Shown: positions 6,548 through 13,659 of the stretch, one piece after another | Position numbering within the stretch: position 1 is the first letter of the stretch | How the letters are laid out: each line of letters opens with the position of its first letter | DNA from: Clostridia bacterium | GTDB lineage: Bacteria; Bacillota; Clostridia; Christensenellales; UBA1242 | Direction: 5' to 3' | Length of the DNA: 14,188 nt | NCBI GenBank assembly: GCA_900768425.1 | Contig: CAAGCR010000064.1 | Span: forward strand, 1 to 14,188 | The notes under the pieces: generated by a model | Database searches by the model: none | The model's input: the letters and a program-made list of their open reading frames with translations, nothing else | What the model was told of the DNA's origin: nothing | Program-made: the position numbers and the translations under genes

Positions 6548-6623
6548 TTTATTAATATTTAGTTATTATTATTTAGTTATTTTAAAAGGGGCGGGAAAAC
6601 TTTTTTCAAAAAAGTTGTCCCGC
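6548..6623 (+). repeat. 33-bp palindrome with AT flank ahead of the helicase loader
   Basis: 6591-6623 is a 33-bp palindrome (GCGGGAAAAC-T6-C-A6-GTTGTCCCGC) with one mismatched pair. The preceding AT-rich flank matches the reverse complement of 3148-3177, with an added 14-bp internal duplication. Both copies stand in the leader of a gene oriented away from them, and both are followed by A-rich sequence. Confidence 0.75.
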
Positions 6624-6679
6624 AAACATCAAACATCAAACATCAAACATCAAACATCAAACATCAAACATCAAACATC
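6624..6679 (+). repeat. Eight perfect tandem copies of a 7-bp unit
   Basis: AAACATC is repeated eight times without error (56 bp), starting immediately after the palindrome. It is followed by a second 7-bp periodicity (AAAAAAT, four units, T at 6688, 6695, 6702 and 6709). It lies 83-138 bp before the helicase-loader ATG and is non-coding. The homologous leader at 3114 lacks the expansion, so this is probably a variable-number tandem repeat. Confidence 0.9.
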
Positions 6680-6761
6680 AAAAAAAATAAAAAATAAAAA
6701 ATAAAAAATAAAATACTAAAAATATCAAAAAATCAGAATAAAAAAATAAAAAGGAATAAAA

Positions 6762-7655
6762 ATGAACGATAAAATTTTAAAAAGAGCCGAGGCACGCATT
6801 GATGCTAAAAGACATTTTGCCGATGATAGAGCAAGAGAAAATCTTTTAATTGCATATAAAAATCCTAAATTTAAAGAGTTATATAACAAAGAACGTGAAA
6901 TGGAAATTGAAATTGCCCGCAAAGAGGCGTATGGTGAGCCATACGACACAAAAGAATTAACTCTTTTAAACCAGCAAATTGAGTTTTGTCTAAAAGAAAT
7001 AGGTCTTAACGGCACAGATATTAAACCTAATTATGAGTGCAAAGAGTGTTTAGACACAGGCTATGTTGAAGGCAGACTTTGTGATTGCTTGAAAAAAGAA
7101 ATAAACAAAGAACTTATGGCATACAGCGGTTTTACACATAAACTTGCCACTTTTGAAGAAAATGAGTATAATAATCCCGCTTTTGATTTAATGCAAAAAT
7201 GGTGCGATGTCAAAAACGATAAAACAAACATATTAATTTGCGGACATACCGGCACTGGCAAAACTTTTTTGACAGAATGTATTGCTGATAGGCTTATGCA
7301 AAAAAATCGTCTAGTTTTATTCACAACCGCATTCAATTTGAACAACGCAATGTTTAATTATCACATAAGTTTAGATGCAAATCGTGATGAGATAATTAAA
7401 CCATATATGGATAGCGAAGTTTTAATAATTGATGACTTAGGCACAGAACCTTTAAAGAAAAATGTCACACAAGAATATTTGTATTTAATTTTAAATGAAA
7501 GGATGTTGAGTCATAAATCAACAATTATTACAACAAACCTTATGCCAAAAGATATTATGGAAACCTATGGAGAAAGACTTGCATCACGACTTTTCAATAA
7601 AAAAACATCAATTATGATTAATCTTGAAGGTGATGATTTAAGACTTAAAAAATAA
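6762..7655 (+). CDS. DnaI/DnaC-type AAA+ helicase loader
   Basis: A 297-residue ATPase of the DnaI/DnaC family, which loads the replicative DnaB-type helicase onto DNA during initiation and restart. An N-terminal helical helicase-binding region (1-90) is followed by a zinc-binding cluster C93-x2-C96-x10-C107-x-C109, as in DnaI. Then come Walker A GHTGTGKT (161-168), Walker B VLIIDDLG (D224 D225), sensor-1 Asn259 (TIITTNL) and a likely arginine finger R276 in RLASRL. All key residues are present and length is normal. AAGGA at 6751-6755 precedes the ATG by 6 nt. The A-rich leader carries the 7-bp tandem repeats and a long palindrome. The DnaD-like gene upstream fits a joint role in helicase loading. 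Confidence 0.92.
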   Translation: MNDKILKRAEARIDAKRHFADDRARENLLIAYKNPKFKELYNKEREMEIEIARKEAYGEPYDTKELTLLNQQIEFCLKEIGLNGTDIKPNYECKECLDTGYVEGRLCDCLKKEINKELMAYSGFTHKLATFEENEYNNPAFDLMQKWCDVKNDKTNILICGHTGTGKTFLTECIADRLMQKNRLVLFTTAFNLNNAMFNYHISLDANRDEIIKPYMDSEVLIIDDLGTEPLKKNVTQEYLYLILNERMLSHKSTIITTNLMPKDIMETYGERLASRLFNKKTSIMINLEGDDLRLKK

Positions 7656-7717
7656 AAACTTGTGAGTTTATTTTAATTGGTATTTTTAATTAATTTAGCA
7701 AATACGAGAGTGTTATT

Positions 7718-7746
7718 TTGACACTTATAGTAATAAATTTTATTTG
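7718..7746 (+). promoter_or_regulatory. Possible promoter of the HD-hydrolase gene
   Basis: TTGACA (7718-7723) is a consensus -35. TATTTG at 7741-7746, 17 bp downstream, is a poor -10. The gap from 7656 to 7789 shows no terminator for the preceding gene, so read-through is also possible. Confidence 0.35.
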
Positions 7747-7789
7747 CATTAGTTGAAAAATTATTTAATATATTAACAAAGGAGAAAAT

Positions 7790-8377
7790 ATGGATATTGA
7801 ACAAAACAAACAAAGATTTTTAGAAATAGCAAGGGCGAACATTAAAAGAGATGGCATTGATGCTCTTTTGGACTTTTTGCAAAAAAGTGACTTTTTTGAA
7901 GCACCTGCAAGCACTAAATTTCATTCGTCTATGACTGGCGGACTTTGTGAGCATTCGCTAAATGTTTATAACAGATATATAAATCTTTTAAAGAATGAAT
8001 ATGGCGAAAACTGGCAAGAAAAAATCAGTTTGGAAAGTGCAACCATAATTGCTCTTTTTCACGATATTTGTAAGGCTAACACATATAAAACCGAATATAG
8101 AAATGTTAAAGAAAATGGGGCTTGGGTGCAAAAACCATATTTCTTGGTTAATGACACTTTGCCATATGGACATGGCGAAAAATCTGTATACATTTTAAGC
8201 GGGTTTATGCGTTTAACTAGGGAAGAAGCAATGGCTATCAACTGGCATATGGGTGGATATGACACAAGAGTTAAAGGCGGATTTTTTGGACTTGAACAAG
8301 TCTACTACACATATCCAACCGCACTACTCATTCACATTGCCGATGTTGAAGCAACCTATTTAGATGAACATATGTAA
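7790..8377 (+). CDS. HD-domain metal-dependent hydrolase
   Basis: A 195-residue protein of the HD superfamily, whose members are metal-dependent phosphohydrolases acting on nucleotides or nucleic acids. Metal ligands are apparent: H55 (GGLCEHSLNVY), H91-D92 (ALFHDICK), H128 (PYGHGEKS), H153 (INWHMGGYD) and H182/D185 (LIHIADVE). The arrangement EHSLNVY...HDICKANTYK...GHGEKS recalls YhaM-like HD proteins and a family of ~200-residue HD proteins in Clostridia and their phages. There is no OB-fold nuclease domain as in full-length YhaM. AAAGGAG at 7778-7784 is a strong ribosome binding site. The substrate cannot be deduced. It ends before a bidirectional terminator. Confidence 0.85.
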   Translation: MDIEQNKQRFLEIARANIKRDGIDALLDFLQKSDFFEAPASTKFHSSMTGGLCEHSLNVYNRYINLLKNEYGENWQEKISLESATIIALFHDICKANTYKTEYRNVKENGAWVQKPYFLVNDTLPYGHGEKSVYILSGFMRLTREEAMAINWHMGGYDTRVKGGFFGLEQVYYTYPTALLIHIADVEATYLDEHM

Positions 8378-8468
8378 AAATTGTTGCATATAGCACAAAT
8401 AAAAAATAGTGCAATTATTGCAAAGATTAATGAATCGTTTTAGTGAATATAAAAAATTGTAACTAATT

Positions 8469-8502
8469 AAAAAATGTCAGCCACAATTGACTGATATTTT
8501 TT
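8469..8502. terminator. Bidirectional terminator between HD gene and small ORF
   Basis: AAAAAATGTCAG (8469-8480) pairs with CTGATATTTTTT (8491-8502), with one G-T wobble and a 10-nt loop. It ends in a T run on either strand. It separates the HD gene (+) from the small gene (-). Confidence 0.75.
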
Positions 8503-8535
8503 ATGCAAAAATGTAAAGAACGAATGTGCCGGCAA

Positions 8536-8706
8536 TCATTTTTCTTTTTTATTAAACAAAGATTGATTTACATAACTTTGCAAATTGCTGGCAATTGTAG
8601 AAAATAAATTTTTGTAGGTATTTATTTCATTAATGCTTTTATTATCCGCAATATCAAGTGCAATTATTGATGCAATTAATATTAATTTTTTTGGCTCTAT
8701 TTCCAT
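8536..8706 (-). CDS. Small 56-residue helical protein
   Basis: Reading from ATG at 8706 to TGA at 8538-8536 gives 56 residues starting MEIEPKKLILIASIIALDIA. It continues with DNKSINEINTYKNLFSTIAS and ends in FNKKEK. The pattern (K-L-x-L-x-A-x-x-I-A, a polar turn with an acidic residue, then N-x-x-x-x-I-x-x-N-L) resembles small conserved Clostridial proteins of unknown function that I remember as 'KLALLA...' types; this is recollection, not a match. A terminator stands just beyond its stop. No Shine-Dalgarno motif is evident before the ATG, which lowers confidence. It is probably two amphipathic helices and cytosolic. The 234 bp on its other side (8707-8940) is very AT-rich, contains no gene and would hold the divergent promoters. 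Confidence 0.5.
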   Translation of the reverse strand: MEIEPKKLILIASIIALDIADNKSINEINTYKNLFSTIASNLQSYVNQSLFNKKEK

Positions 8707-8940
8707 AATATTATTTATGAATTTATTAAAATATTAGTTAATTAATGTATTTTTTTGTTTTTATTTAATTTATTTTAATAATATTTTTATTTTTTATATG
8801 TTGCATACTATTTATTATTAGATATTTTTAATATTTTTATTTAATTTTAAAGTAAATATTTTTTAGATTATTTTTTATTTGTGAATAATAATTTTTCAAT
8901 ATGTTAGTATATTTGAAAATGAAGCATCATAGTTTACATT

Positions 8941-10431
8941 ATGAAAAAGAAAAGTATTTTGTTGACTATATGTGGTGCTATGGTGGCGATTGCCGCCGGT
9001 GTGTTTGCTGTGTGTGCAAATCATTTATCAGTGGGCGAGAACTATTGTTATTATAATCAAACATTAGTGTTTAATGCGAATGAAAAAGTTTTAGAAGGAA
9101 AGGAAGTCGTTGGGTTTTATAACTATACCGACCAAATATTAGATAAGGCATATTTGCATCTTTATCCTAACGCTTTTAAAGAAGGGAACAAGGCAAAGGT
9201 TGTGAGTCTTGCAAACGAAGTTAAAGCATATCCTAACGGTAAAAGTTATGGGCAAATTGATATTGAAAGTGTGAGCTGTGGGGCTGAATCTTTAACATAC
9301 GAAATTGGTGGTGAAGATGAAAATATTTTAATAGTTGACCTAAATCAAGAACTTTATCCACAAGATTTTATAGTGTTTGAAATTGGTTTTTCTACTAAAC
9401 TTGCTAACATAAATCATCGTTTGGGTTATGGAAACAATACAATCAATCTTTGCAATTATTATCCCATTTTATGCGTTTATGAAAATGGCGAATATATGAC
9501 CGATTTATACCACTCTAACGGTGATCCGTTTTACAGCAAAATTGCAAATTATAATGTTGAATTGACATATCCAAAAGAGTATACCCTTGCAAGTTCGGGC
9601 GAGCAAAATTTAAGCGAAGATGGCGAGTATATAAAAGCTAAAATATCCGCAAACAAAGTACGCGATTTTGCTATGGTTTTGTCCGATAAATTTACAACTC
9701 TTTGCGATACTTATAAGGATACAAAACTTAATTATTTCTATTATAGCGACTCCACTCCAACCGAAACAATGGAAGTGATAAAAAATGTTTTAAAAATGAA
9801 TGAAAGGTATGGCAAATATCCATATTCTACCTTAACTGTGTGTGAAGCGAATTTTGTGCATGGCGGTATGGAATATCCAAATTTGATTTTGATAAGTGAT
9901 GACCTTAATGATGGTGATATTTATAAAAATGTTGTCGTGCATGAATTGTGCCATCAGTGGTGGTATGGACTAGTTGGGAATAATCAATATTTATATGGCT
10001 TTTTAGATGAAGGTTTAACCGATTTTAATACGGCACTTTTTTATGATGAATATCCGGAGTACAACCATACAAGCAGTGAAATTTTTGCAAACGCGTCAAA
10101 ATCTTATGCAAACTTTGTAAGAGTGTATAGCGGAGTAGTGCCGGACTTTTCAACAAAAATGATTCGCAAACTAAACGAGTTCCCAACCGAAAGCGAATAT
10201 ACATATGTTGCATACGTAAAGGGTATGTTGATGTTTTCCAACCTAAACGATTTGTTAGGCACAAAAAAGATGACAAAATGCCTAAAATATTATTTCGAGT
10301 GCAACAAATATAAAGAAGCAACCCCACAAGATTTAATCACTGCTTTCAATAAAGCCAGTGGCAAAGACCTAACAAGTTTCTTTGAGTCATGGCTAGAAGG
10401 ACGAGTAAGTGTTGTTGAAATGGCGGGATAG
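8941..10431 (+). CDS. Membrane-anchored M1-family metallopeptidase
   Basis: A zinc aminopeptidase-like protein of 496 residues. A Lys-rich start and a hydrophobic segment (residues ~5-26) give a signal anchor; C25 is not in a good lipobox. The N-terminal beta domain is followed by the exopeptidase-type motif GGMEYP (308-313, counterpart of GAMEN). The zinc site is H334-E335-x2-H338 (HELCHQWW) with the third ligand E357 in FLDEGLTD, exactly 18 residues later. The catalytic tyrosine is likely Y425 (YVKG). All active-site residues are intact. It ends soon after the catalytic domain, lacking the large C-terminal domain of ERAP-type enzymes, as many bacterial surface M1 peptidases do. It probably trims peptides outside the membrane. 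The start ATG is at the signal sequence, though no good ribosome binding site is visible. Monocistronic by spacing. Confidence 0.9.
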   Translation: MKKKSILLTICGAMVAIAAGVFAVCANHLSVGENYCYYNQTLVFNANEKVLEGKEVVGFYNYTDQILDKAYLHLYPNAFKEGNKAKVVSLANEVKAYPNGKSYGQIDIESVSCGAESLTYEIGGEDENILIVDLNQELYPQDFIVFEIGFSTKLANINHRLGYGNNTINLCNYYPILCVYENGEYMTDLYHSNGDPFYSKIANYNVELTYPKEYTLASSGEQNLSEDGEYIKAKISANKVRDFAMVLSDKFTTLCDTYKDTKLNYFYYSDSTPTETMEVIKNVLKMNERYGKYPYSTLTVCEANFVHGGMEYPNLILISDDLNDGDIYKNVVVHELCHQWWYGLVGNNQYLYGFLDEGLTDFNTALFYDEYPEYNHTSSEIFANASKSYANFVRVYSGVVPDFSTKMIRKLNEFPTESEYTYVAYVKGMLMFSNLNDLLGTKKMTKCLKYYFECNKYKEATPQDLITAFNKASGKDLTSFFESWLEGRVSVVEMAG

Positions 10432-10564
10432 ATGTTTTTATCAACATTTGGTGTAGTATTTGAATAAACCAAAGAAAACAATAAAGCAAAGTGATGTTAA
10501 CGAAGATTTTTTTACATTTTTAAAATTAAGAATTATAATCTCAAAAACAATAAATATATAATTG

Positions 10565-10625
10565 GTTAGTTTCAAAAGTAAACGAAATGATGCTCAAAAC
10601 CTTTGAGTTTACTTTTGAAATTAAC
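10565..10625. terminator. Large stem-loop upstream of the second SipW-type promoter
   Basis: The 19-nt arms 10565-10583 and 10607-10625 pair with one mismatch (core TTTCAAAAGTAAAC / GTTTACTTTTGAAA). A nested CTCAAA-ACC-TTTGAG lies inside the 23-nt loop. A T8 run follows at 10626-10633 after a short gap. It may terminate the M1 peptidase transcript. As it ends 37 bp before the -35 of the next promoter, a regulator-binding role is also possible. The AAAGTAA...TTACTTT core recurs in the inverted repeat at 423-475. Confidence 0.5.
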
Positions 10626-10662
10626 TTTTTTTTAAATTTTTTCAAAAAAACTTAAAAAACAT

Positions 10663-10690
10663 TTGACAACGCGGGGGGGGGATATATAAT
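10663..10690 (+). promoter_or_regulatory. Promoter with nine-G spacer, probable phase-variable switch
   Basis: TTGACA (10663-10668) and TATAAT (10685-10690) are both consensus, separated by 16 bp. Nine consecutive G lie within the spacer (10673-10681). No other G run in the window approaches this length. One added G would give the optimal 17 bp and further changes would weaken the promoter. This is the known design of phase-variable promoters driven by slipped-strand mispairing. The predicted start is near 10697, leaving ~90 nt of leader. Confidence 0.8.
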
Positions 10691-10787
10691 AGCTTTAAAG
10701 AGTAAAAATATACAAATATATGTTTTTTAGTGAAAAAATTAAACACATATTTAGTTGTTTTTACTTGAAATTTTAAAAGGGGAAAAT

Positions 10788-12311
10788 ATGAAAAAGAAAA
10801 AATTTAATCTATTGCTAAATATAGCCTCCCTATGTCTATGCGTAGCCGCCATAGCCTTTGGTGTATATTCAGCAAAAAATGCCAGCCTAAATGTAAGTGG
10901 TACGGTTGGTTTTAATGCACACAATATTGATTACACTGCTAAAGTGTATATATATGGTCATTCTGGAACTGATGGTAAACCGGTGCTAGAAGCAAACAAG
11001 GTTGAATTAACTAACACAGGCAGTGATAAAATTAATTTTAACCTAGGAAACCAAACATTCAGTGACTTAGGTAACTCTGGGAATCCTGAAACAATATATG
11101 TTGTTATAGAAGTAACAAACAATTCAGATTTTAATGTTGCCTTAAAAGCAAATTTATCACTATGTACAACAGCAGATGCAAATATTCTAATAGACACACC
11201 AAAAGATGACTCAGCAAGAATATTAGCGAGCAAGACAGGAACAGCCGTTGCTAGAAAAGGAACAATAAAATACACCTTAAATGTAAAGAAAAAAGCCAAT
11301 GGAGAATATCCAGAAATACCAACAACAAACAAAGTAACACTAAAAGTAGACCTAGCAAAAACAGACTTAACCGCAGGCACAGCCGTAAGAGCCGATTTAC
11401 CAGTTGAAATAAAAGAGTTTACTAATCCAGAGAAAGAAGCAATAAAGACAGGTTTAGGAGATGTTGTTGTTTGGACAACAATCCCATATTCGGATACATT
11501 ACTATGTTATGCAGAGAGATTCCCATACTATATAGAAATGGGAGAATTAGATTCAACAAAGGTTAGATGGTTGATAGTAGGAACAAGTGCTGATAATGGA
11601 ACAATCACTACATTATTAGATGAAGATAGAATAGCATTATCAAAAGGTTTAATGTTAAATAAGACATATGTAATGTTATCAGAAAAAATATTACTAACTG
11701 ATACAGACATGGGTATGTCATTCCAAAATAAATATACAAATAGTGGAGATTATTTAAACGACTATGGCTATTCTGCACAAGATTATGCAACAAGTAATAT
11801 TCGCCAATATTTGATGGGGAATACAGTTAAAAACGATTCTGCTAATTATAGACCAAGCGGGACAGATGTAAATATAATGACAAAATACAACTTAAATAAC
11901 GACTCAATGTATGCGAATATAAAAGCAAGAAGTTTAACAAGTATATATAACGAAGTAGCAATAAGTGGCGAAACAAAGGACATGCTAACAGTACCAACAA
12001 GCAAAGCTGGTTATACAGCGGTAAATTTCACAGGTGATACTTCTGATAAACTATGGTTATTAAGTCAAACTGAGCTGGAGGAAATATTCAAAGCAGATTA
12101 TATAACAGGTTCAAGAGAAGATTATTCTGCTCCAATATATATGTCAAGTAGGACCAGTGTTCTTAACAGCACTAATGCCAATTCGTGGTGGCTTCGTTCA
12201 CCTTATCTTAAATTTGCTGACTGTGCGTGCTGTGTGTCTATTGGTAGCCCTTTGGGTGATGAAAGTGTTCATTACAACAGCCATGGCGTTCGCCCAGCAT
12301 TCCTTTTCTAA
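10788..12311 (+). CDS. SipW-type secreted protein with C-terminal DUF6273 domain
   Basis: A 507-residue predicted surface protein. Residues 1-30 are a SipW-type export signal (MKKKKFNLLLNIASLCLCVA, then AIAFGVYSAK). They are followed by a TasA-like beta region (NVSGTVGFNAHN) and a Thr/Asn/Lys-rich stalk to ~225. From ~230 to the end is a DUF6273 domain: VRWLIVG (~259-265), KLWLLSQTELEEIF (421-434) and the terminal WWLRSP (467-472) ... GVRPAF (500-505). DUF6273 and similar C-type-lectin/formylglycine-enzyme-like folds are frequent targets of diversity-generating retroelements. The ATG at 10788 follows AAAAGGGG (10776-10783). The gene is A-rich except the last ~52 codons, whose base use is strikingly different (see variable region). 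Three cysteines (C479, C481, C482) lie in that tip. It has its own poly-G promoter and a strong terminator. A ligand-binding surface role is inferred. Confidence 0.8.
   Translation: MKKKKFNLLLNIASLCLCVAAIAFGVYSAKNASLNVSGTVGFNAHNIDYTAKVYIYGHSGTDGKPVLEANKVELTNTGSDKINFNLGNQTFSDLGNSGNPETIYVVIEVTNNSDFNVALKANLSLCTTADANILIDTPKDDSARILASKTGTAVARKGTIKYTLNVKKKANGEYPEIPTTNKVTLKVDLAKTDLTAGTAVRADLPVEIKEFTNPEKEAIKTGLGDVVVWTTIPYSDTLLCYAERFPYYIEMGELDSTKVRWLIVGTSADNGTITTLLDEDRIALSKGLMLNKTYVMLSEKILLTDTDMGMSFQNKYTNSGDYLNDYGYSAQDYATSNIRQYLMGNTVKNDSANYRPSGTDVNIMTKYNLNNDSMYANIKARSLTSIYNEVAISGETKDMLTVPTSKAGYTAVNFTGDTSDKLWLLSQTELEEIFKADYITGSREDYSAPIYMSSRTSVLNSTNANSWWLRSPYLKFADCACCVSIGSPLGDESVHYNSHGVRPAFLF
12153..12308 (+). 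other. Candidate DGR variable region (VR)
   Basis: By hand count 41 of the 52 codons (residues 456-507) end in C or T, against 23 of the preceding 52. Adenine falls to 8 of 60 in 12181-12240. This is the expected result when AAC/AAT-rich template codons are rewritten by adenine-specific mutagenesis. The region encodes WWLRSP...GVRPAF and ends at the stop codon, as VRs usually do. No template repeat or reverse transcriptase was found in the window, so the assignment rests on composition, position and domain type. Confidence 0.6.
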
Positions 12312-12358
12312 TTTTGTAAAATTTATAAAATCAAGATTGATTTAGAGAGTAATAAAAG

Positions 12359-12397
12359 GTCTAACATAAATGTTAAGGTTTATGTTGGGCTTTTTTT
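12359..12397 (+). terminator. Intrinsic terminator of the DUF6273 gene
   Basis: GTCTAACATAAA (12359-12370) pairs with TTTATGTTGGGC (12379-12390), allowing two G-U pairs, around an 8-nt loop. T7 follows. It lies 48 bp after the stop codon. Confidence 0.85.
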
Positions 12398-12450
12398 ATA
12401 TATAAATTTAAGTGGTTGTATTTTAATTTTTTCGCTATTTAGTCATTTGG

Positions 12451-12479
12451 TTGCGTTTTAATTTGTTTTGTGGTAATAT
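12451..12479 (+). promoter_or_regulatory. Probable dnaX promoter
   Basis: TTGCGT (12451-12456), a 17-bp spacer and TAATAT (12474-12479) preceded by TG as an extended -10. The predicted start is near 12486, ~55 nt before the ATG. AAAAGGA at 12527-12533 is the ribosome binding site. Confidence 0.5.
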
Positions 12480-12540
12480 TTGTTTGTCTATTTAGTAAAA
12501 GTTAAAATTACTTTGTAGAGAGATTTAAAAGGATAGCAAA

Positions 12541-13659
12541 ATGGCATATAAGGCACTTTATCGTAAATATCGCCCTAGGACTTTTTCCGAAGTTGTCGGG
12601 CAAGAGCATATAACCGAAACGCTTAAACATCAAGTGGCTAGCGGTAACATTAACCACGCGTATCTATTTACGGGTAGTCGTGGAACAGGTAAAACAAGCA
12701 CTGCAAAAATTTTTGCAAAAGCGGTTAATTGTGCTCATAATATAAATGGCGAACCTTGTTACGAGTGTGATGTTTGCAAGGCTCTTGCAAGCGAAAATAA
12801 TACCGACATTATGGAAATTGACGCAGCCAGCAACAATAGAGTTGATGAAATTCGCGATATTCGTGAAAAAGTCAAGTTTTTGCCAGTAAACGGAAAGTAT
12901 AAAGTTTACATCATTGATGAAGTGCATATGCTTACTGACCAAGCCTTTAATGCTCTTTTAAAGACATTAGAAGAACCGCCAGAGCATATAATATTTATAT
13001 TGGCAACAACCGAAGTGCACAAACTTCCACAAACAATACTTTCTCGCTGTATGCGATTTGATTTTAGGCTGATTCCTGTTGAAACTTTAATGAATCTTAT
13101 TCGTGGAATTTTTAACAAAGAAGGCATTAAATGTGATGAAGATGCTTTAAAATTAATTGCACTTGCGGGAGAAGGTAGTTGTAGAGATACAATCTCGGTT
13201 GCCGATTGTGTGAGTGCTTTTTGTCAAGGCAATATCACCTTGGAAGGTTCTCAAAAAGTGCTTGGCACAAGTGACACAAAAGAATATGTTAAACTATATG
13301 ATGCCATAAACAAAAAAGATATAGGCACTGCCTTGCAAGTGCTACAAGACAATTTTAATGCGGGCAAAAATATGACTGTGTTTGCAAAGGACTTAACTTT
13401 GCACGCACGCAATTTGCTAGTTATGAAAAATTGCAACGCGGGTGAAAATATGATTCCTCTTTCAAATGATGCACTTGCGTTGTTAAAAGAACAATCCGAA
13501 GAAATTAATAATGATGACCTTATGGAATATATGAAAATATTTTCTTCCATAGAAGCAGAAATGAAATACGCTCTTTCACCTAAAACTTTACTAGAAACCG
13601 CAATTATTACGGCAGTAAGCGAAGTGGGTGAGGGGCAAAAAAAAAACGAACTAAACTAG
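12541..13659 (+). CDS. dnaX: DNA polymerase III gamma/tau subunit, gamma-length frame
   Basis: DnaX is the motor of the sliding-clamp loader of the replicative polymerase. This frame gives 372 residues, starting MAYKALYRKYRPRTFSEVVG. Motifs are Walker A GSRGTGKT (45-52), a four-Cys zinc module C64/C73/C76/C79, Walker B IIDEVH (D126-E127), sensor 1 ATTE (155-158) and the arginine-finger SRC motif (R169). Domains I-III are complete. The frame then stops four codons after a ten-A run (Q-K-K-N-E-L-N-stop), which is where E. coli gamma would also end, close to the end of domain III. The sequence continues open in the -1 frame to 14057 with a DnaX C-terminus. Two products from one gene are therefore likely, as in E. 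coli and Thermus. A miscounted homopolymer in the assembly would instead make this a single 505-residue protein. Confidence 0.93.
   Translation: MAYKALYRKYRPRTFSEVVGQEHITETLKHQVASGNINHAYLFTGSRGTGKTSTAKIFAKAVNCAHNINGEPCYECDVCKALASENNTDIMEIDAASNNRVDEIRDIREKVKFLPVNGKYKVYIIDEVHMLTDQAFNALLKTLEEPPEHIIFILATTEVHKLPQTILSRCMRFDFRLIPVETLMNLIRGIFNKEGIKCDEDALKLIALAGEGSCRDTISVADCVSAFCQGNITLEGSQKVLGTSDTKEYVKLYDAINKKDIGTALQVLQDNFNAGKNMTVFAKDLTLHARNLLVMKNCNAGENMIPLSNDALALLKEQSEEINNDDLMEYMKIFSSIEAEMKYALSPKTLLETAIITAVSEVGEGQKKNELN
13637..13647 (+). promoter_or_regulatory. dnaX slippery site (A10-C), -1 frameshift
   Basis: In the zero frame the run reads CAA AAA AAA AAC. The last seven bases, A AAA AAC (13641-13647), form a classic X XXY YYZ heptamer. 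G-rich GAGGGG (13630-13635) just upstream could pair with the anti-Shine-Dalgarno. No convincing downstream hairpin is seen. Ten A also permit transcript slippage (+1 A), as for Thermus dnaX. Either route enters the frame open to 14057. Confidence 0.7.

Noticed and set aside
6624..6679. CRISPR array
   Set aside because: The repeats are 7 bp and contiguous with no spacers; there are no cas genes.
6548..6761. Iteron-type replication origin next to the helicase loader
   Set aside because: Repeats and AT-rich tract are suggestive, but I see no DnaA boxes and no initiator gene, and a homologous leader lacks the repeats.
10958..11380. 140-codon minus-strand reading frame inside the DUF6273 gene
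   Set aside because: It is a shadow of the sense gene with no ribosome binding site and no recognisable domain.
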